A stretch of DNA of 64,000 nt, from assembly GCA_021287075.1 (NCBI GenBank), contig JAJTBD010000001.1, forward strand, positions 1-64,000, in the 5' to 3' direction. Each line of letters opens with the position of its first letter. Positions within the stretch are counted from its first letter, which is position 1. This document shows positions 8,772 to 17,691 of the stretch, in pieces. This DNA is from Micrococcales bacterium. GTDB taxonomy: Bacteria; Actinomycetota; Actinomycetes; Actinomycetales; Dermatophilaceae. The notes beneath the pieces were generated by a model, which saw only the letters and a program-made list of their open reading frames with translations, did not search any database and was not told where the DNA came from. The position numbers and the translations under genes are program-made.

Positions 8772-9479
8772 GTGAGCCGCGTGCCGACCCCGCCCCGGGA
8801 GCTGCCGTTCCCGCCGGTCGAGCCGCCGCCCACGCGGTGGGACCTGCCCACCCCCCAGCCCGACGACGATGACCTCGTCTCGCTGGGAGGTGACCTGCGG
8901 CCCGGGACGCTGCTCGCGGCATACCGCCGGGGGCTGTTCCCGATGGGGCTGGGCCAGCACGGCGCCCCGCCCATCGGCTGGTGGTCACCGGCGCCTCGGG
9001 GCGTGCTCCTGCCCGGTGGCTTCCACCTCAGCAGGTCGCTGCGCCGCTCGCTGCGGCGCTTCGAGATCACCGCCGACCGTGCCTTCGCCGAGGTAGTGCG
9101 TGGGTGCGCCGACCCCTCGAGGGACGGGCGGTGGATCACCCCCGCGGTCGCGGACGCCTACCGCCGCCTCCATGACCTCGGCTGGGCTCACAGCATCGAG
9201 GTGTGGGAGGGCGGGGAGCTGGTGGGCGGGCTCTACGGCCTGGCCGTCGGCGGGCTGTTCGCGGGGGAGTCGAAGTTCCACCGCGCCACCGATGCGTCCA
9301 AGGCGGCGGTCTGGGGCCTGGCCGAGCGATGCTTCACCGACGGCGACGCGCGCCGGATCATCGATGTGCAGTGGCACACGCCGCATCTGGGCACCCTGGG
9401 CGTGATCGAGCTGCCGCGGGAGGACTATCTCGACCGCCTCGCGTCCGCCCTCCAGGCTCCGCCGCTCGCCTTCTCCTGA
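8772..9479 (+). CDS. aat: leucyl/phenylalanyl-tRNA--protein transferase
   Basis: A 235-aa Aat that transfers Leu or Phe to N-terminal Arg/Lys of proteins, marking them for ClpAPS degradation. Conserved segments: LVSLGGDLRPGTLLAAYRRG (about 35-54), FPM, WWSPAPRGVL, GRWITPAV, HSIEVWEGGELVGGLYGL, and FAGESKFHRATDASKAAV. GTG start 37 bases after adoK, so the two are probably co-transcribed. Length is normal for the family. Confidence 0.94.
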   Translation: MSRVPTPPRELPFPPVEPPPTRWDLPTPQPDDDDLVSLGGDLRPGTLLAAYRRGLFPMGLGQHGAPPIGWWSPAPRGVLLPGGFHLSRSLRRSLRRFEITADRAFAEVVRGCADPSRDGRWITPAVADAYRRLHDLGWAHSIEVWEGGELVGGLYGLAVGGLFAGESKFHRATDASKAAVWGLAERCFTDGDARRIIDVQWHTPHLGTLGVIELPREDYLDRLASALQAPPLAFS

Positions 9480-9602
9480 GGGCCGGCAAGACCGTGTCCC
9501 AAACGAGACCCAGGTCACCTCTTGTGTATCTGGTTTCCGATAAGTAGCCTCGCGCTACCAGCGGCCGCGGCCGTACCCCCTCAGCGTGGAGGCACCCCCG
9601 AC

Positions 9603-10868
9603 ATGACCGTTCGTCCCCTGACCCTTGTGACCGCGGCCGCGGCATCCGCGGCGCTCGTCCTCGCCTCGACCCCGGCCGGAGCCGATGAGCACGCCATCCC
9701 CGGCACCGCGGGCGCCACGACGGTGACCGACGTCGCCGAGCCGACCCGTCCCGCGTTCTACGAGCCGCCGGCCTCCATCCCCGGCACGCCCGGGACGGTC
9801 ATCCGCACCGAGCCGGCGACCAACCTGCTCGACCCGCTCGGCCTGAGCGCCGCCTTCTATGACGCCAAGCGCGTGATGTATGCCTCGCGCGACCGCGAGG
9901 GCCGGCCCATCGCCGTCACCGGCACCGTGATCGTCCCCCGGGCGCCCTACGTCGGCCTGAGCAGCCGGCCGCTGGTCAGCTACTCCGTCGGCACCCAGGG
10001 CATGGCCGACCGCTGCGCGCCCTCCCGCCAGATGGCCGAGGGCTTCGAATACGAGTCGCTCTTCTTCCAGAACCTCCTCAACCGCGGGTATGCCGTCGCG
10101 ATGACCGACTACCAGGGGCTCGGCACCCCCGGCACCCACACCTACATGAACCGTCAGGTGCAGGGTCAGGCCGTGCTCGACATGGCCCGCGCGGCACAGC
10201 GCCTGGGCAACGGCCTGACCGGCACCAGCCCGGTCGGCTTCATGGGCTACTCCCAGGGCGGCGGTGGCGCCGCCAGCGCCGCGGAGCTGGCCGGCGCCTA
10301 TGCGCCCGAGCTGCGCGTCAAGGGCACCGTCGCCGGTGCCGTGCCCGCCGACCTGGGCAAGGTCGGCGAGAGCCTCGAGGGTGGCCTGTGGGCGACCTTC
10401 CTCGACTTCGCGACCGTCGGCCTCGCCGCCGGCTACCACATCGACATGGACCCGATCCTCAACGACAAGGGCGAGGCCATGGCCCGACAGGTCGAGGGCG
10501 AGTGCGTCTTCGACTTCGCCAAGCACGCCTTCCAGAAGTCCGCGCAGCTGACCGAGGACGGCCGCAGCCTGACCGAGACGATGAAGAGCGAGCCGTTTGC
10601 CTCGGTCATCGCCGACAACCGCATCGGCAACCGCAAGCCGACCGCCCCCGTCCTGATCAGCCACAGCATGCTGGATGACACCATCCCCTATGGAGTCGGC
10701 CGGCAACTGGCCAAGGACTGGTGCGCCAAGGGGGTCAACGTGCGCTTCAGCCCCAACGTCGGCCCGGCCCACGTCGGCGGTATGCCGCCGAGCGCCACCG
10801 AGGCGCTCTCCTTCTTCGAGGCCCGCTTCGCAGGCTTCCCCCAGGTGAGCAACTGCTGGATCCTCTGA
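9603..10868 (+). CDS. secreted lipase (LIP family)
   Basis: A 421-aa secretory lipase of the LIP/triacylglycerol lipase group. The ATG at 9603 has GGAGG about 10 bases upstream and opens a classical signal peptide (residues 1-28, cleavage after PAGA-like). The mature part holds SVGTQGMADRCAPS, MTDYQGLG and the nucleophile elbow GYSQGG near residue 219. A C-terminal acidic motif MLDDTIP and an AHVGGMP motif supply the likely catalytic Asp and His. Cysteines at CAPS, GECVFD and DWCAKG may form disulfides. It ends six bases from the convergent TusA-like gene. Confidence 0.88.
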   Translation: MTVRPLTLVTAAAASAALVLASTPAGADEHAIPGTAGATTVTDVAEPTRPAFYEPPASIPGTPGTVIRTEPATNLLDPLGLSAAFYDAKRVMYASRDREGRPIAVTGTVIVPRAPYVGLSSRPLVSYSVGTQGMADRCAPSRQMAEGFEYESLFFQNLLNRGYAVAMTDYQGLGTPGTHTYMNRQVQGQAVLDMARAAQRLGNGLTGTSPVGFMGYSQGGGGAASAAELAGAYAPELRVKGTVAGAVPADLGKVGESLEGGLWATFLDFATVGLAAGYHIDMDPILNDKGEAMARQVEGECVFDFAKHAFQKSAQLTEDGRSLTETMKSEPFASVIADNRIGNRKPTAPVLISHSMLDDTIPYGVGRQLAKDWCAKGVNVRFSPNVGPAHVGGMPPSATEALSFFEARFAGFPQVSNCWIL

Positions 10869-10874
10869 CGCTGT

Positions 10875-11234
10875 TCAGCCGACGCGGCCGCGCACCTCGA
10901 TGACCATCGTGGTGACGCGGCCGTCGTCGTCTCTGCCCTCGTCGTCTCTGCCCTCGTCGTCTCTGCCGCCGTCGTCGCGGCCCTCGTCGCTGCCGCCCTC
11001 GTCGCTGCCGCGGTCGTCCGGGGCCTCGGAGACCGAGAGCAGCCGATGGCCCCGCATCCGGCACCACGCCGGGACGTCATGCCGGGCAGCCGGGTCGGTG
11101 GCTAGCAGGGTGACGAGCGCGCCCGGCTCGAGCGCGCCTGCCAGCCGGGCGAGGCGGATCACCGGCAGCGGGCAGCGCTCGCCGCGGGCGTCGACGAAAT
11201 GGCCGGACCCCTCGGGAGGGCGATCTTCGCTCAC
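10875..11234 (-). CDS. TusA-like sulfur carrier with acidic repeat insertion
   Basis: A 119-aa protein with the TusA/SirA fold motif DARGERCPLPVIRLARL near residues 15-31; the Cys of CPLP is the persulfide carrier. The last beta strand reads VTTMVIEVRG. Between them, where TusA proteins normally have a short loop, sits a ~33-residue tract of repeated GRDDE/GSDEG units encoded by imperfect 15-bp tandem repeats. The GTG start overlaps the stop of the upstream desulfurase-like gene (GTGA), so the pair is coupled and presumably acts together in sulfur relay. Domain assignment is firm; its acceptor is unknown. Confidence 0.82.
   Translation of the reverse strand: MSEDRPPEGSGHFVDARGERCPLPVIRLARLAGALEPGALVTLLATDPAARHDVPAWCRMRGHRLLSVSEAPDDRGSDEGGSDEGRDDGGRDDEGRDDEGRDDDGRVTTMVIEVRGRVG
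10924..10968. repeat. 3 x 15-bp tandem repeat in the TusA-like gene
   Basis: Three near-identical copies of TCGTCGTCTCTGCCC (10924-10938, 10939-10953, 10954-10968, last base differs), grading into related trinucleotide-rich sequence up to about 11018. The unit length is a multiple of three, so the reading frame survives copy-number change. Confidence 0.9.
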
Positions 11235-12442
11235 AGGCCCCGCACCCCCAGGGCCGCGCGGATCTGCTCGACCGCGGCGGGCAGTGCCGCGGCCAGCCGC
11301 TCGACCTGCTCGGCGCGGTCGGGGGCCACGCTGCGCAGCGGCAGAGTGACCCGCACGTTGCCGTGGGTGAGGGCGCCCATCGCGGCCAGGACATGGCTCG
11401 GCTCGAGGGTGCTCGCCGTGCAGGCCGAGCCGGAGGCGAGGGCCAGCCCCTCGCGGTCGAGCGCACCGACCAGCCGCTCGGCGTCGACATAGAGAGCAGA
11501 GAAGGTCAGCACGTGGGGGAGCCGGGCGACCGGGTCGCCGACCACCTCCACATCGGGCACGGCGGCGAGGCCCTGTCGCAGGCGCTCGATCAGCGCGTGC
11601 GCCTCGGCGCGCTCCTCCTCGAGGTCGTGGGCGGTCTGCTGCCATGCCTCGGCCGCGGCGAGTGCGAGCGGCACCCACGGGGCGGCGAGCGCGCGGCCGC
11701 CCTCTGCCTCCCGCCGCGGGCCGGGGAGGGCGAAGCCGGCGCCCTCCCGCACGACCAGCACGCCGAGCGGTGGCCCGCCCCACGACGAGGCGCTGCCGAC
11801 CAGGACGTCGTATGCCGCGGGCGGAGCCACCCTGCCCAGGCTCGCCTGGGCGTCGACGACGAGCGGGGTGCCGGCGCCGCGGCATACCTCATGGACCTCC
11901 GGCAGGGGCTGGAGCGTGCCGACCTCGCCGTTGGCGTGCTGCACGGCGACGGCCCGGGCGCCGGGGACCAGCTCGCCCAGCGCTGCCAGGTCGACGCGGC
12001 CGAGTCGGTCGACGCGGGCGACCCGGCCGGCGTCTGGGTCGAGTGCCCGCTCGGCCTCGAGCCGCTCGAGGGCCACCCGGTGCTCCACCGCGGAGGCGAC
12101 CAGCGGCCCCGGCCTGCGGCGCCGGGCGTGGAGGACCCCGTCGAGGGCCGTCGAGAGCGCAGTGGGCCCGTCGGGGAGGAAGCTCACCTCGGCCGGCCGC
12201 ACGCCCAGGCCATCGGCGACGGTCGCCCGCGCGGTCTCGAGCAGGTGGGCGGCCTGGCGGGCCTCGGAGTAGAGGCGCCTGGGGTCCGCCCATGCCTGGT
12301 CGACGGCGGCGTGGAGGACCTCCCGGGCCACTGGGTGCAGGGGAGTGGCGGCCGCGTCCAGCAGCCCCCGCGCGGGCGGGCGCCGGTCCGCCGCCACCGG
12401 TGTGGCGGAGGGGGGCGGGCCCTCGTCGGGTGCTCGCGACAC
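11231..12442 (-). CDS. class V aminotransferase-fold, cysteine desulfurase-like protein lacking the PLP lysine
   Basis: A 403-aa NifS/IscS-like protein. Family landmarks retained: LDAAATPLHP near the N-terminus, ASAVEHRVAL (PLP-stacking His), HANGEVGTLQPLPEV, VVDAQASLGRV (PLP Asp and Gln), ASGSACTAST (the active-site Cys loop) and HGNVRVTLP. Where desulfurases have a S-x-HK-x-x-GPKG motif with the PLP-forming lysine, this protein has GSASSWGGPPLG, with no lysine. Desulfurase chemistry is therefore doubtful. The GTG at 12442 is chosen because further extension would run into the divergent promoter region; it is not certain. Coupled to the TusA-like gene and divergent from ctaC, a pairing I recall from other actinobacteria. 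Confidence 0.75.
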   Translation of the reverse strand: MSRAPDEGPPPSATPVAADRRPPARGLLDAAATPLHPVAREVLHAAVDQAWADPRRLYSEARQAAHLLETARATVADGLGVRPAEVSFLPDGPTALSTALDGVLHARRRRPGPLVASAVEHRVALERLEAERALDPDAGRVARVDRLGRVDLAALGELVPGARAVAVQHANGEVGTLQPLPEVHEVCRGAGTPLVVDAQASLGRVAPPAAYDVLVGSASSWGGPPLGVLVVREGAGFALPGPRREAEGGRALAAPWVPLALAAAEAWQQTAHDLEEERAEAHALIERLRQGLAAVPDVEVVGDPVARLPHVLTFSALYVDAERLVGALDREGLALASGSACTASTLEPSHVLAAMGALTHGNVRVTLPLRSVAPDRAEQVERLAAALPAAVEQIRAALGVRGL

Positions 12443-12499
12443 GTGCGCATCCGTCCGTTGTGTGAGATACCCAGGGGGGCATTTACGGCTGTGGCGGGG

Positions 12500-12533
12500 G
12501 TGGCGAATCGCCACAACGTGGACGTTAGTCCAC
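12500..12533. promoter_or_regulatory. two operator-like palindromes upstream of ctaC
   Basis: GTGGCGAATCGCCAC (12500-12514, 7-bp arms around one base) is followed three bases later by GTGGACGTTAGTCCAC (12518-12533, 6-bp arms around GTTA). Both lie in the divergent region between the desulfurase-like gene and ctaC, upstream of a TAAGGT -10 candidate (12563-12568). Binding protein unknown. Confidence 0.45.
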
Positions 12534-12602
12534 CCTGCGCGCACGGGAGGGGGTCTCTCCAGTAAGGTGTGACCCGAATGTCGGCTCCCATGACCAGAAA
12601 AG

Positions 12603-13502
12603 GTGCCAATCTTGCGTCTGCGTGACCACGCCCGCCAGCAGCCCGCACGGCTGCGCGCGCGCGGCTCTGCCGTTGTCGTCGGCCTCAGCGCCCTGGCCCT
12701 GACGGGTTGTGGGCTCAACAACAAGTTCACCGACGGCTACCTGCCGCCGCCCGCCACCGAGGGCGCCGACCGGGTCAAGTCCCTCTGGCTCGGGTCCTGG
12801 ATCGCCGCGATCGTGGTCGGTCTGGTCGTGGTCGGCCTCGCCCTGTGGTGCATCGTGATGTACCGCCGGCGCAAGGACGCGACCGGCCTGCCGCCGCAGC
12901 TGCGCTACAACGTGCCGATCGAGATCCTCTACACGGTCGTCCCGGTCATGATGGTGGCGGTGCTCTTCTACTACACCGCCCGTGACGAGGCCGCCCTCCT
13001 CGACACCTCCAAGCCGGCCGATGTGACGGTCAACGTCGTCGGCAAGCAGTGGAGCTGGGACTTCAACTACATGGACGACGACGTCCACGAGGCGGGCACC
13101 CACGCCCAGCTCACCGGCGAGCCCGGCGTCGAGGAGCAGCTCCCGACGCTCTACCTGCCCGTGGGCAAGCGCGTCGAGTTCGTGCTGACCTCCCGTGACG
13201 TCATCCACTCCTTCTGGGTGCCGGCGTTCCTCCAGAAGCTCGACATGGTCCCCGGCCGGGTCAACCGCTTCCAGGTCCTGCCGACCGAGGAGGGCACCTA
13301 CGCCGGCAAGTGCGCCGAGCTCTGCGGCGCCTACCACTCGCAGATGCTGTTCAACGTCAAGGTGGTCTCCGAGGCCGAATACGACAAGCACATCGCCGAG
13401 CTCAAGGCCAAGGGCAACACCGGCCTGCTCGACAACGGCGTCAGCCGCGAGGAGATCATGAAGATCGACGAAGACAAGCTCAAGACTGGGACGGAGAACT
13501 GA
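12603..13502 (+). CDS. ctaC: cytochrome c oxidase subunit II
   Basis: A 299-aa subunit II of the aa3 oxidase, which takes electrons from the cytochrome bcc complex through the CuA centre. The N-terminus ends in a lipobox-like LALTGC (Cys about 37), predicting a lipoprotein anchor. Two transmembrane helices follow near 65-87 and 105-125. The soluble cupredoxin domain has the aromatic QWSWDFNY and the CuA ligands [12 protein letters not shown], plus an upstream His in RDVIHSFW. I report the GTG at 12603; a TTG at 12612 with AGGTG upstream is an alternative. Its stop overlaps the ctaD start (TGATG). Confidence 0.96.
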   Translation: MPILRLRDHARQQPARLRARGSAVVVGLSALALTGCGLNNKFTDGYLPPPATEGADRVKSLWLGSWIAAIVVGLVVVGLALWCIVMYRRRKDATGLPPQLRYNVPIEILYTVVPVMMVAVLFYYTARDEAALLDTSKPADVTVNVVGKQWSWDFNYMDDDVHEAGTHAQLTGEPGVEEQLPTLYLPVGKRVEFVLTSRDVIHSFWVPAFLQKLDMVPGRVNRFQVLPTEEGTYAGKCAELCGAYHSQMLFNVKVVSEAEYDKHIAELKAKGNTGLLDNGVSREEIMKIDEDKLKTGTEN

Positions 13503-15271
13503 TGAGCGCCGCATCTGACGCCGGCACGGTCTACCGCACGACCGAGCAGGCCACGACCCGTCGCCCGATCTCGGCGACGTCGGCCCTGCGCGAGTGGCTG
13601 ACCACGACCGATCACAAGAAGATCGGCTACCTCTACCTCTGGTCCTCCTTCATCTGGTTCTGCCTCGCCGGTGTGATGGCCCTGGTCATCCGCGCCGAGT
13701 TGGTCGCCCCCGGCCTCCAGGTCGTGGACAACCCGGAGCAGTTCAACCAGCTGTTCACCATGCACGGCACGATCATGCTGCTGCTGTTTGCGACCCCGGC
13801 CTTCGCCGGCTTCGCCAACGCGCTCATGCCGATCCAGATCGGCGCGCCGGACGTGGCCTTCCCCCGCCTCAACATGTTCGCCTTCTGGCTCTACCTCTTC
13901 GGTGGACTGATCGCGGCCTTCGGCTTCCTGACCCCCAACGGCGCCGCCTCCTTCGGCTGGTTCGCCTACGCCCCGCTGTCCGACTCGGCCTACAGCCCGG
14001 GCCTCGGTGGCGACCTGTGGGTCTTCGGTCTGGCCATGGGCGGCTTCGGCACCATCCTCGGTGCCGTCAACTTCATCACGACGATCATCAGCATGCGCGC
14101 CCCGGGCATGACCATGTTCCGGATGCCGATCTTCACCTGGACGGTGCTGGTCACCTCCGTGCTGATCCTGATGGCCTTCCCCGTGCTCGCCTCCGCGCTG
14201 CTCGCGCTCGGTGGTGACCGCCGCTTCGGGATGCACATCTTCGACCCGGAGAACGGCGGCCCAATCCTGTGGCAGCACCTGTTCTGGTTCTTCGGCCACC
14301 CCGAGGTCTACATCCTCGCCCTGCCCTTCTTCGGCGTGATCTCCGAGATCCTCCCGGTGTTCTCCCGCAAGCCGATCTTCGGATACAAGACGCTGATCTT
14401 CGCGACGATCGCGATCGCCGCGCTGTCGGTCTCGGTCTGGGCCCACCACATGTACGTCACCGGCCAGGTGCTGCTGCCGTTCTTCTCCGTGATGACGATG
14501 CTCATCGCGGTGCCGACCGGCGTGAAGTTCTTCAACTGGATCGGCACGATGTGGGGCGGCTCGCTCACCTTCGAGACCCCGATGATCTGGGCCCTCGGCT
14601 TCCTGGTGACCTTCCTCTTCGGCGGTCTGACCGGTGTCGTCCTGGCCTCCCCGGCCATGGACTTCCACCTGTCCGACAGCTACTTCGTGGTCGCCCACTT
14701 CCACTACGTCATCTTCGGCACCGTCGTCTTCGCGATGTTCGCCGGGTTCTACTTCTGGTGGCCCAAGTGGACGGGCAAGATGCTCGACGAGGGCCTGGGC
14801 AAGATCCACTTCTGGCTGGTCTTCATCGGCTTCCACACCACCTTCCTCATCCAGCACGTGCTCGGCGTCGAGGGCATGCCCCGTCGCTACGCCGACTACC
14901 TGCCCGAGGACGACTGGCAGCTGCCCAACCAGATCTCCACGGCCGGTGCCGCGATCCTCGCGGTCTCGATGATCCCGTTCTTCATCAACGTGTGGAAGAC
15001 CCACCGCTCGGCCCCCCTCGTGGAGACCGACGACCCGTGGGGCTACGGCGGCTCGCTCGAGTGGGCCACGTCCTGCCCGCCGCCGCGCCACAACTTCAAC
15101 TCGATCCCGCGCATCCGCTCCGAGCGCCCGGCCTTCGACCTGCACCACCCCGAGGCCGCCCCGCACGCCGGTGTGCAGGCCGACCCCGGCACGATCATCC
15201 GCGTGCTCGGCCCGGCCGACCTCGGCGACCGCATCGAGACCAAGCGCGACAAGCGCCGTAAGGAGCACTGA
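13502..15271 (+). CDS. ctaD: cytochrome c oxidase subunit I
   Basis: A 589-aa haem-copper oxidase subunit I with about twelve transmembrane helices, the catalytic subunit reducing O2 and pumping protons. Haem and CuB ligands are all visible: TMHGT (low-spin haem His), WFFGHPEVY (CuB His and crosslinked Tyr), WAHHMY (CuB His pair), and VAHFHYV (haem a3 and haem a His). The D-channel region PNG and a K-channel TGV motif are conserved. The start overlaps the ctaC stop. Codon use favours TAC for Tyr, unlike many neighbours, consistent with high expression. A 60-residue hydrophilic C-terminal tail is longer than in proteobacteria and typical of actinobacteria. Confidence 0.98.
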   Translation: MSAASDAGTVYRTTEQATTRRPISATSALREWLTTTDHKKIGYLYLWSSFIWFCLAGVMALVIRAELVAPGLQVVDNPEQFNQLFTMHGTIMLLLFATPAFAGFANALMPIQIGAPDVAFPRLNMFAFWLYLFGGLIAAFGFLTPNGAASFGWFAYAPLSDSAYSPGLGGDLWVFGLAMGGFGTILGAVNFITTIISMRAPGMTMFRMPIFTWTVLVTSVLILMAFPVLASALLALGGDRRFGMHIFDPENGGPILWQHLFWFFGHPEVYILALPFFGVISEILPVFSRKPIFGYKTLIFATIAIAALSVSVWAHHMYVTGQVLLPFFSVMTMLIAVPTGVKFFNWIGTMWGGSLTFETPMIWALGFLVTFLFGGLTGVVLASPAMDFHLSDSYFVVAHFHYVIFGTVVFAMFAGFYFWWPKWTGKMLDEGLGKIHFWLVFIGFHTTFLIQHVLGVEGMPRRYADYLPEDDWQLPNQISTAGAAILAVSMIPFFINVWKTHRSAPLVETDDPWGYGGSLEWATSCPPPRHNFNSIPRIRSERPAFDLHHPEAAPHAGVQADPGTIIRVLGPADLGDRIETKRDKRRKEH

Positions 15272-15273
15272 CC

Positions 15274-15678
15274 ATGAAGACCGCAGCCAAGCTGTTCTAC
15301 TTCATCGCGGCCTTCTTCCTCCCGGTCGGCCTGCTCTACGGCTTCTGGAGCGAGTGGAAGGAGCCGATGGGCGTCACCACGCTGCTGCTGTGCTCCGGCA
15401 TGGCTCTCATGATCGCCTTCTATGTCAGCCGCACCGAGAAGCAGCTCCCGGCCAACCGCCCCGACGACGACCCCTCGGGCATGATCGAGGACGCCGAGGG
15501 CGACTACGGCTTCTTCAGCCCCGGCTCCTGGTGGCCGCTGTGGCTGGCCCTGGCCGCCTCGGTCTGCTTCGCCGGCCTGGCCATCGGCTGGTGGGTCTTC
15601 GCCCTCGGCGCCGTCATGGGCGTCTGGGCCCTGTTCGGCTGGGTCTTCGAGTACTTCAAGGGCGAGCACGCCCTCTGA
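15274..15678 (+). CDS. ctaF: cytochrome c oxidase subunit IV (actinobacterial CtaF)
   Basis: A 134-aa membrane protein with four hydrophobic helices (about 5-25, 33-52, 85-105, 107-125). It matches the actinobacterial subunit IV that packs against subunit I in the bcc-aa3 supercomplex. The loop EDAEGDYGFFSPGSWWPL is the family hallmark. It begins two bases after the ctaD stop, completing the ctaC-ctaD-ctaF operon, with a hairpin 23 bases after its stop. Confidence 0.93.
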   Translation: MKTAAKLFYFIAAFFLPVGLLYGFWSEWKEPMGVTTLLLCSGMALMIAFYVSRTEKQLPANRPDDDPSGMIEDAEGDYGFFSPGSWWPLWLALAASVCFAGLAIGWWVFALGAVMGVWALFGWVFEYFKGEHAL

Positions 15679-15700
15679 GGCCCAGCGCGCGAGACAGCCA

Positions 15701-15750
15701 CGAACCGCCCCTTGGCGGTGTCCTACACTGGGCACCCGAGGGGCGGTTCG
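15701..15750 (+). terminator. hairpin after ctaCDF
   Basis: Perfect 12-bp arms (15701-15712 and 15739-15750) enclose a 26-base loop, just downstream of ctaF. Probable terminator of the oxidase operon; the long loop makes it less certain. Confidence 0.6.
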
Positions 15751-15808
15751 CGTCACTGGCGCCTGCCACCCCACGTTCAGGGGGAGTTCCAGCAGAGGTG
15801 TCTACCGC

Positions 15809-17173
15809 GTGAAGTCTGTCTCGTCGCCGCATCGTCTCGGCCGTTCGCTGCTGCCCGTCTCCGGACTGGCCCTGCTCTGCCTCGTCGGGGCCTGCACCGG
15901 TGGTGCCGGCGGCGCCGAGCCCGGCCCCGACAGCGCTGGGTCGTCATCGTCCTCGAGCCCCACGAGTGCCGCCCCCACGCCCGCAGAGCTGACGATCAGC
16001 CCGGCCAAGGGGGCCACGGGCGTGCTGCCCTCCCAGCAGGTGACGGTCACCGCCGACACCGGCGAGCTCGGCGCGGTGACGGTCAAGGACGCGGCAGGCA
16101 CGGCGCTGGCGGGCACCGTCGAAGGGGGCACCTGGCGCTCCACCGCCCGGCTGAAGCCCAGCGCCCGCTACACCGTCGCGGTGAAGGCCACCGGCCCCGA
16201 TGGCACCCCCACCACCGAGACCTCCACTTTCAGCACGCTCAAGCCCAAGGTCACCGCCACCTATGGCGTCTTCTATGACGGCGAGACCGTCGGGGTGGGG
16301 ATGCCCGCGACGATCCAGTTCGACTCGCAGGTGGCGACCAAGGACCTGCGCGAGGAGGTCGAGCGGCGCGTCAAGGTGACCACGGTCCCGGCCACCGAGG
16401 GCTCCTGGGGCTGGCTCGACAACCGCCAGCTGATGTGGCGGCCCAAGGACTACTGGAAGCCCGGCACCAAGGTCACCGTGAGCGCGCCCCTGACGGGCGT
16501 GCAGACCGGGCCCGACAAGTGGATCGACAAGGACCACAGCGCGCGCTTCACCATCGGCGAGGAGGTCATCAGCCACGTCGACATGAAGGCCCACACGATG
16601 ACCGTCACCCGCGGCGGCAAGGTCCAGCGGGTCATCCCCGTCAGCACCGGCAAGGACGAGCCACGGTTCGTCACCCGCTATGGCACCAAGGTGATCATCA
16701 CCAAGGAGGGTGACGTGACGATGGACTCCGCCACCGTCGGCATCCCCAAGGGCGACCCCAACTACTACAAGCTGACATCCCACTGGAACCTCCGCGTCAC
16801 CTGGACGGGGGAGTACCTCCACTCCGCCCCGTGGTCGCAGGGCTCGCAGGGCGTGGCCAACGTCTCGCACGGCTGCGTCAACATGTCGCCCGGCAACGCC
16901 GAGTGGATGTTCGTCAACTCCAAGGTCGGCGATGTCGTGAAGTTCACCGGCTCCAGCCGCCCCTTCCTGCCCACCGAGGGCATCGGCGTGTGGGAGTACT
17001 CCTGGGCCGGGTGGCAGAAGCAGAGCGCGCTGCACGGCCTGCCGCGCGCCGACGCCGCCCCGACGGGCGAGCCCACCACCGGGAGCCCCACCAGCGGCCC
17101 GCCCGGCGGCTCTGCGAGCCCCACCAGCGCTCCCTCCTCCACCGCAGCCACCGAGACGTCCCCGGCGGCCTGA
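15809..17173 (+). CDS. L,D-transpeptidase lipoprotein (Ig-like domains + YkuD)
   Basis: A 454-aa cell-wall enzyme making 3-3 peptidoglycan crosslinks, of the mycobacterial LdtMt2 type. A lipobox LVGAC places the acylated Cys near residue 29. A Ser-rich linker is followed by two Ig-like domains (about 58-150 and 150-250, starting LTISPAKGATGV and TATYGVFYDGE). The YkuD catalytic domain (about 255-375) includes the active-site VSHGCVNMSPGNAEW with nucleophile Cys and catalytic His. A conserved C-terminal subdomain (GIGVWEYSWAGWQ) and a Ser/Thr/Pro-rich tail of about 50 residues close the protein. GTG start. Confidence 0.94.
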   Translation: MKSVSSPHRLGRSLLPVSGLALLCLVGACTGGAGGAEPGPDSAGSSSSSSPTSAAPTPAELTISPAKGATGVLPSQQVTVTADTGELGAVTVKDAAGTALAGTVEGGTWRSTARLKPSARYTVAVKATGPDGTPTTETSTFSTLKPKVTATYGVFYDGETVGVGMPATIQFDSQVATKDLREEVERRVKVTTVPATEGSWGWLDNRQLMWRPKDYWKPGTKVTVSAPLTGVQTGPDKWIDKDHSARFTIGEEVISHVDMKAHTMTVTRGGKVQRVIPVSTGKDEPRFVTRYGTKVIITKEGDVTMDSATVGIPKGDPNYYKLTSHWNLRVTWTGEYLHSAPWSQGSQGVANVSHGCVNMSPGNAEWMFVNSKVGDVVKFTGSSRPFLPTEGIGVWEYSWAGWQKQSALHGLPRADAAPTGEPTTGSPTSGPPGGSASPTSAPSSTAATETSPAA

Positions 17174-17233
17174 GCGCCCCACAGCGGCCTGCTGCGGGGT
17201 CCGCGGCGAGCCCGATCGGTCGCGCCGGCGCGG

Positions 17234-17578
17234 TCAGCCCCAGCCGAGCGCGTGGAGCCGCTCGTCGTCGATGCCGAAGTGGTGGGCGATCTCGTGGACC
17301 ACGGTCACCGCGATCTCGTCCTCCAGCTCCTCGCGGTCGGCGCACATCCGCGTCAGCGGCCCGCGATACAGGGTGATCCGGTCGGGGAGGACCCCAGCCC
17401 ACCCGCCATCGCGCTCGGTCAGCGGTATGCCGTCATACAGGCCCAGCAGCTCCGGCGCGCCGGGCTCGGGCTCCTCCTCGACGAGGAAGACGACATTGTC
17501 GAGCAGGTCCATCAGCTCCGCCGGGACCTGGTCGAGGGCGGCCCGCACCGCCTCGTCGAACTCCTCCGGGCTCATCAC
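17234..17578 (-). CDS. zincin-like metallopeptidase family protein
   Basis: A 114-aa member of the Zincin_1 family of small predicted zinc peptidases. The motif VVHEIAHHFGIDDERL near the C-terminus supplies HExxH and a third ligand region; IPLTERDGGWAG and DRITLYRGPL are the usual family blocks. The GTG at 17578 is chosen over the adjacent ATG (17575) because a TAGGGT -10 element (17586-17591) ends 7 bases before it, the leaderless pattern repeated across this window. Substrate unknown. Confidence 0.85.
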   Translation of the reverse strand: MMSPEEFDEAVRAALDQVPAELMDLLDNVVFLVEEEPEPGAPELLGLYDGIPLTERDGGWAGVLPDRITLYRGPLTRMCADREELEDEIAVTVVHEIAHHFGIDDERLHALGWG

Positions 17579-17635
17579 AGCCCCAACCCTAGCCAGCGCG
17601 CCGACGGCGGCCCTCCTGTGGGCGAGGCCCCAGAT

Positions 17636-17677
17636 GCACGTATGCCGCGCGCCCAGGTGGGCGCGCGGCATACGTGC
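17636..17677 (-). terminator. perfect 20-bp hairpin containing inverted GTATGCCGC words
   Basis: Arms 17636-17655 and 17658-17677 are perfect reverse complements with a two-base centre. Each arm carries GTATGCCGC. It starts 14 bases after the qcrB stop, so it most likely terminates the ctaE-qcrCAB operon before the zincin gene. Confidence 0.85.
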
Positions 17678-17691
17678 TGGTGCGGTGGACC

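Noticed and set aside
10924..11018. Possible CRISPR-like array
   Set aside because: Repeats are 15 bp, contiguous without spacers, and in frame within the TusA-like gene.
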